Below, piece after piece: positions 15,755 to 18,640 of a stretch of 18,640 bases of DNA. The notes under the pieces were generated by a model. It was not told where the DNA came from. It was given only the letters and a program-made list of their open reading frames with translations, and made no database searches. Numbering within the stretch: position 1 is the first letter of the stretch; the number at the start of each line of letters is the position of its first letter. The position numbers and the translations under genes were made by a program. The stretch comes from Anaerolineales bacterium (lineage in GTDB: Bacteria > Chloroflexota > Anaerolineae > 4572-78 > J111), in the NCBI GenBank assembly GCA_012032575.1, contig JAAUSP010000081.1, positions 1-18,640 of the forward strand, in the 5' to 3' direction.

Positions 15755-16356
15755 ACTTAAGCAAAAGTCCCGGCGTCCTGATTGCCGATGATGATCCTCT
15801 GGTCAGCGAAATGATCCGGGGGACATTGGAAGACTTGGGGTACCGTGTTGCCGGTGAGGCAACCAATGGCGGCGAAGCTGTTGAACTGACCCGGCGGTTG
15901 CAGCCTGATTTGGTTTTAATGGATATCGAAATGCCGATGGTTAATGGCATCGAGGCAGCCAGGCAAATTTACCAACTCTGCCCAACTCCGGTGGTGATGC
16001 TGACCGCCTATGAAACCCCGGCCTTAGTGCAACAGGCCAGTATGGCCGGAGTGGGAGCCTATCTCATTAAACCACCGCGGGCGCGAGAATTGGAGCGAGC
16101 CATTACCGTGACAATAGCTCGTTTTAACGATATGCTCGCCTTGCGCCGGATGAATGAAGAACTACAGACAGCGCTGGCTAAGGTAAAAACCCTGCGCGGC
16201 TTACTGCCTATCTGCGCTTCCTGTAAAAAAATTCGGGACGACGGGGGCTACTGGCATCTCCTCGAAGTTTATATTCGCGACCACTCCGAAGCCGATTTCA
16301 CCCACGGCTTATGCCCCGATTGCCTGACGAAAATTTATCCGGAGTTTTATGAATAG
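15751..16356 (+). CDS. Response regulator with receiver domain and four-Cys C-terminal tail
   Basis: A 201-residue regulator. The receiver domain has the acidic triad DDD (13-15), phospho-acceptor Asp58 in LVLMDIEMP, Thr85 and Lys107 (LIKPP). The ARELERAITVTIARF stretch resembles PdtaR/ANTAR-type regulators, the usual partners of HisKA_2 kinases. After a short helix the expected ANTAR domain is absent. Instead the tail reads LRGLLPICASCKKIRDDGGY, then a YIRDHSEADFTHGLCPDC segment, with C155-x2-C158 and C188-x2-C191 placed like a zinc ribbon. The output is therefore unclear. The ATG at 15751 overlaps the kinase stop (ATGA) with GAGG 6 bases upstream, so translation is coupled. An in-frame ATG at 15715 is inside the kinase C-terminus and less likely. 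A terminator follows. Confidence 0.9.
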   Translation: MNLSKSPGVLIADDDPLVSEMIRGTLEDLGYRVAGEATNGGEAVELTRRLQPDLVLMDIEMPMVNGIEAARQIYQLCPTPVVMLTAYETPALVQQASMAGVGAYLIKPPRARELERAITVTIARFNDMLALRRMNEELQTALAKVKTLRGLLPICASCKKIRDDGGYWHLLEVYIRDHSEADFTHGLCPDCLTKIYPEFYE

Positions 16357-16373
16357 AGCCATCGAACCATAGC

Positions 16374-16423
16374 CGAGGGGAAGGTTGGATAGAGATATTT
16401 TCAACTTTCCCCTCGTTCTTGTT
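16374..16423 (+). terminator. Rho-independent terminator after the two-component operon
   Basis: CGAGGGGAAGGTTG (16374-16387) pairs with CAACTTTCCCCTCG (16402-16415), 14 bp with one G-T wobble and a 14-base loop, followed by TTCTTGTT. It sits 18 bases after the response regulator stop. Confidence 0.75.
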
Positions 16424-16431
16424 GGGCCAAT

Positions 16432-17346
16432 TTAACGAGTGCCAGCCGCTTTGGCTGGCACGGACTGCAAATAAATCCAGGTCGCCTTTAGTTCGTCATC
16501 GGTCATCTGCCCTACGTATGGCCAGGGCATAAAAGGGTGAATAGAGCTGCCATCAGGTCTTTTGCCGGTTCGGATTGCCTTGATAAAGTCGGCTTCGGTC
16601 CAGCCCTCTGTCGCGCCACCTGGCGTCAGATTGGTCGCTGGGGGAAAATTGGGATCATCCGGCGGGGTGCCGGGAACCGGTCCACCCGATAGGCCGGGAC
16701 CGTGGCAGCCCACACAGCCACCCACCGTAATAAGGTATTGACCGTATTCCAGAGTTACCCCTGGTGGGGGAGCTGCTGGCCGGGGGCCGGTGTGGTCAAT
16801 CAATTCTGCCGGTACTAAATCTAACTGACCGGCGATGAAAAGGACTCGGCCCAGGGGTCTGACTTCATTGGCTTCTCGTTCCTTATCCACCGGCGGGATG
16901 CTTTTTAGATAGGCAATCAAATCACCCAGATCAGCGTCGCTAAAAGGATAAAACTCCTGGGCTGGCATGTATAGCAGTGGTTTGCCATTCGGCGCAACCC
17001 CATGCCGGATAGACCGCACCCAATCGGTATCACTGTAAGTGCTGCCAATCCCCCCCTTGCCCGACGTAAGATTAGAGGCGTACAGTTTTCCCGGCGGGGC
17101 ATCAATGAAAACTTTCCCGGCCAAATCCGGGCCGTGACAGTCAACACATTTACCAATAGCAGTAGCCAGGTGTTGGCCGTGTTCAATCGCCGCCGGGTCG
17201 GTGGGAGTCGTGATTGTTTCAGGAGTGATGGTGTAAGTTTTGGTAAGGCGCATTTCGGAAATAATATATAAACTGAGCACGGCCAGGATGACCAGGCCAA
17301 TCAGGCCGACGAGCGCAATCAGAGTCCACTTGATAAACTTGGGCAT
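16432..17346 (-). CDS. Membrane-anchored diheme cytochrome c
   Basis: A 304-residue protein with an N-terminal membrane anchor (KWTLIALVGLIGLVILAVLS) and two cytochrome c domains outside the membrane. Heme sites are C67-V-D-C-H71 and C211-V-G-C-H215. Candidate axial methionines lie in LLYMPAQEFYPFSDADLGDL and HPFMPWPYVGQMTDDEL. It probably carries electrons between respiratory or dehydrogenase partners at the outer membrane face; the partner is not in this window. The ATG at 17346 follows GAGGAG (17357-17362) and gives a clean N-terminal anchor. A longer in-frame reading upstream runs through the neighbouring SnoaL-like gene and is rejected. It is the last of three minus-strand genes. Confidence 0.92.
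   Translation of the reverse strand: MPKFIKWTLIALVGLIGLVILAVLSLYIISEMRLTKTYTITPETITTPTDPAAIEHGQHLATAIGKCVDCHGPDLAGKVFIDAPPGKLYASNLTSGKGGIGSTYSDTDWVRSIRHGVAPNGKPLLYMPAQEFYPFSDADLGDLIAYLKSIPPVDKEREANEVRPLGRVLFIAGQLDLVPAELIDHTGPRPAAPPPGVTLEYGQYLITVGGCVGCHGPGLSGGPVPGTPPDDPNFPPATNLTPGGATEGWTEADFIKAIRTGKRPDGSSIHPFMPWPYVGQMTDDELKATWIYLQSVPAKAAGTR
16439..16461 (-). terminator. Hairpin at the 3' end of the cytochrome gene
   Basis: GTGCCAGCC (16439-16447) and GGCTGGCAC (16453-16461) form a perfect 9-bp stem with a 5-base loop over the last codons of the cytochrome gene. Only a weak T-rich stretch follows on the minus strand, so termination is possible but not certain. Confidence 0.4.
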
Positions 17347-17377
17347 GCTAACAAAACTCCTCAAAAATAGCTTTGCC

Positions 17378-17406
17378 GGAGTCCAAAAGCTATGCTTTTG
17401 GACTCC
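17378..17406. repeat. 13-bp-stem hairpin between the SnoaL-1 and cytochrome genes
   Basis: GGAGTCCAAAAGC (17378-17390) pairs perfectly with GCTTTTGGACTCC (17394-17406) around a 3-base loop. On the minus strand it lies after the SnoaL-like stop. A TTTTT run appears about 10 bases downstream, so it may attenuate transcription into the cytochrome gene. A similar hairpin occurs at 17958-17980. Confidence 0.65.
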
Positions 17407-17417
17407 ATTTCTGATGA

Positions 17418-17843
17418 CTATTGTCCCGGCGCGGGAATCGCGCCCAGTTGCATCATCATGCCAATGTCGTCGTCGTGCCGCCAAAATTCGGCAATTTTGC
17501 CGTCGGCCATGCGAAAAACCTCGATGCCGTTGACGGCAATTTCCCGGCCAGTGGGAGCCAGGTGCATGAGTTGGCCGGTATGCTTGGCCAGGTGCGTATG
17601 CACCACCGAGACCCAATCGCCTTCGGCCAGAATGTGGTGAACTTTGACCCGGTGGCCGGGAAAAGCGGTATCAAAGGTGGCCAGCAGTTGTTTGAAGGCA
17701 TCCACCCCGGTCACAGTTCCCATAAACGGGTCGTGGGTGATAACATCGGCGGCATAAATCTCATCAATAATGCTTCGATTATCCTGGTTGAGAATTTCAT
17801 CAAAGACACGGCGGATAACAGCTTTGTTTTGTTCAGCGGACAT
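17418..17843 (-). CDS. SnoaL-like ester cyclase/NTF2-fold protein 1
   Basis: A 141-residue single-domain protein of the SnoaL-like NTF2 superfamily. Typical landmarks are the N-terminal NKAVIRRVFDEILNQ, then DVITHDPFMGTVTGVDAFKQ, FPGHRVKVHHILAEGDWV, HLAPTGREIAVNGIEVFRM and DGKIAEFWRHDD. Members include polyketide cyclases and many enzymes or binding proteins of unknown substrate; the fold makes a small hydrophobic pocket. The ATG at 17843 has AGGAGA a few bases upstream on the minus strand. It lies 146 bases after a second member and 71 bases before the cytochrome gene. No polyketide genes are nearby, so antibiotic biosynthesis is not indicated. Confidence 0.88.
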   Translation of the reverse strand: MSAEQNKAVIRRVFDEILNQDNRSIIDEIYAADVITHDPFMGTVTGVDAFKQLLATFDTAFPGHRVKVHHILAEGDWVSVVHTHLAKHTGQLMHLAPTGREIAVNGIEVFRMADGKIAEFWRHDDDIGMMMQLGAIPAPGQ

Positions 17844-17957
17844 TGGATTCTCCTTTTCTGATTTGATTTAATTGCGGCAACCTGTCGCAATCGTTTTAAA
17901 CCAGGGGCCGCCCTCAATTTGTGGCAGCCTGGCGTGAAACGCTTGTGTTATGGCGGA

Positions 17958-17980
17958 GTACAAAAGCTCACCTTTTGCAC
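17958..17980. repeat. Hairpin downstream of the SnoaL-2 gene
   Basis: GTACAAAAG (17958-17966) and CTTTTGCAC (17972-17980) pair at 8 of 9 positions around a 5-base loop. The flanking GGAGT and CAAAAGCT match the hairpin at 17378, suggesting a dispersed palindromic family. No T-tract is visible on the minus strand. Confidence 0.5.
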
Positions 17981-17989
17981 CCACAGGAT

Positions 17990-18406
17990 TTACAATTCCG
18001 GCAGCAAGCCGATAGCGCGCAGCGCGCCGGCCAAATCCCAAATGTGCAGGCCGTGAACAATCTGGCAGTTCTGGATGGTGAAGAAGGTGGTCCCGCGAAC
18101 TTTTATCACCCGGCCCGTGGGCGGAATATTCAGCAACCTGCCCTGGTGAGTGCCCTGACCGATCCAGGCCAGAGCGGCCCGGTTATCCTGGACAATCAGT
18201 GAGTCCATCGTAATGTGCAGGTCCGGGAAGGCTTGCAGGTAAAAGCTCATCGTTTGGCGGATGTCTTCCGGGCCGCGGCGGGGGGTCGAGTAGGCTACGT
18301 CCTCCCCTTCGTAATCCGGGGCATAAAAAGCGGCAATCCGGTCGAGGTCGTGGGCGTTCCAGGCAGCGACTAAATCGGTGACCAGTTGGGTGGTTTGTTC
18401 AGACAT
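17990..18406 (-). CDS. SnoaL-like ester cyclase/NTF2-fold protein 2
   Basis: A 138-residue protein of the same superfamily as its neighbour but clearly divergent. Landmarks are TDLVAAWNAHDLDRIAAFYA, RRGPEDIRQTMSFYLQAFPD, LHITMDSLIVQDNRAALAW, GRLLNIPPTGRVIKVRGTTF and IVHGLHIWD. This pattern is common among predicted ester cyclases and steroid-isomerase-like proteins. The ATG at 18406 has GGAG upstream on the minus strand. It is the first gene of the minus-strand group ending with the cytochrome gene; spacers of 146 and 71 bases with hairpins make a single transcript uncertain. The substrate is unknown. Confidence 0.88.
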   Translation of the reverse strand: MSEQTTQLVTDLVAAWNAHDLDRIAAFYAPDYEGEDVAYSTPRRGPEDIRQTMSFYLQAFPDLHITMDSLIVQDNRAALAWIGQGTHQGRLLNIPPTGRVIKVRGTTFFTIQNCQIVHGLHIWDLAGALRAIGLLPEL

Positions 18407-18477
18407 AAGGAAACTCCGGCAATAGGGGTAACGGCTGCGGACTTACTTGAGTCAAGGGAGTGGTTTGCCTACAGCGT

Positions 18478-18537
18478 TACCAGAAATAAAAAACTACAAT
18501 CATCAAAGCTGATAACTGTAGTTTATCGAGTCTGGTA
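18478..18537. repeat. Nested inverted repeats upstream of SnoaL-2
   Basis: The outer arms TACCAGA (18478-18484) and TCTGGTA (18531-18537) enclose the inner arms AAACTACA (18491-18498) and TGTAGTTT (18517-18524). No coding potential is evident. It could be a terminator from the right, a palindromic repeat or a regulatory site. Confidence 0.55.
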
Positions 18538-18551
18538 CTCACTTTCCAGAC

Positions 18552-18571
18552 CAAAAAGTGCTCACTTTTTG
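18552..18571. repeat. 8-bp-stem hairpin in the right-end spacer
   Basis: CAAAAAGT (18552-18559) and ACTTTTTG (18564-18571) flank the loop GCTC. It resembles the CAAAAG/CTTTTG hairpins near the SnoaL-like genes and is followed by ATTTTT. Confidence 0.5.
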
Positions 18572-18589
18572 CTCATTTTTGGGAAGAGT

Positions 18590-18638
18590 GAGGCTAAGGC
18601 TGAGGCTGAGGCTAAGTGTTATCTCAGCCTCATGCCTT
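18590..18638. repeat. Hexamer repeats forming a long hairpin at the right end
   Basis: Four tandem hexamers (GAGGCT, AAGGCT, GAGGCT, GAGGCT) occupy 18590-18613. TGAGGCTGAG (18601-18610) pairs with CTCAGCCTCA (18623-18632), and AAGGC (18596-18600) with GCCTT (18634-18638), leaving one bulged T. No gene is seen between 18407 and the window end. Confidence 0.65.
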
Positions 18639-18640
18639 CG

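Noticed and set aside
17347..17616. Longer N-terminus for the cytochrome gene
   Set aside because: The extension is out-of-frame sequence of the SnoaL-like gene, while the ATG at 17346 has a good ribosome site followed directly by the membrane anchor.
17418..18406. Polyketide biosynthesis locus suggested by SnoaL-like genes
   Set aside because: There are no ketosynthase or other polyketide genes; SnoaL-like folds are common in unrelated proteins.

Overview
The window looks like a chromosomal segment of an environmental bacterium, most likely a Chloroflexota (Anaerolineae-type) lineage. This is inferred from the gene repertoire: a multi-domain GAF/PAS HisKA_2 kinase, V4R proteins, a TPR-bearing Ser/Thr kinase and a GT-C glycosyltransferase preceded by a dolichol-phosphate-mannose-synthase-like enzyme. 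Abundant short intergenic palindromes and 6-7-bp tandem repeats fit too. No rRNA, tRNA or CRISPR array was seen, so the taxonomy is tentative.

Layout. (1) 1-4329, plus strand: the 3' part of a formylglycine-generating-enzyme-like (SUMF1-fold) gene, a GT2 polyprenyl-phosphate glycosyltransferase, and a GT-C membrane glycosyltransferase joined to it by an ATGA overlap. (2) About 4330-7011: an AT-richer Type II restriction-modification island. It has a C5-cytosine methyltransferase (+), a frame-broken putative restriction enzyme (-), an overlapping XRE controller protein (-) and a divergent Vsr repair nuclease (+). Near-identical palindromes lie on the methyltransferase promoter and in the controller/vsr divergent promoter, which suggests a controller-protein circuit. 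(3) 7012-11431: two tandem V4R ligand-binding-type proteins, a Ser/Thr kinase with about seven TPRs, and a conserved protein of unknown function. The first three genes each have a promoter with -10 TACAAT and a 17-bp spacer. (4) 11432-16423: an 88-bp palindromic MITE/REP-like element, a cytoplasmic histidine kinase of about 1396 residues (four GAF, three PAS, HisKA_2, HATPase), and a translationally coupled response regulator ending in a four-cysteine tail, then a terminator. (5) 16432-18406, minus strand: two SnoaL-like proteins and a membrane-anchored diheme cytochrome c. (6) 18407-18640: no gene, but several nested palindromes and hexamer repeats.

Cross-cutting observation: three genes (GT-C, restriction enzyme, histidine kinase) are interrupted by five single-base changes. 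Each is repaired by changing one homopolymer run by one base. This pattern points first to residual long-read indel errors, although real inactivation or phase variation is possible for individual sites. The most interesting candidates are the controller-regulated RM-Vsr island, the V4R/V4R/kinase cluster with matching promoters, and the PdtaR-like regulator whose expected ANTAR domain is replaced by a Cys-rich tail.
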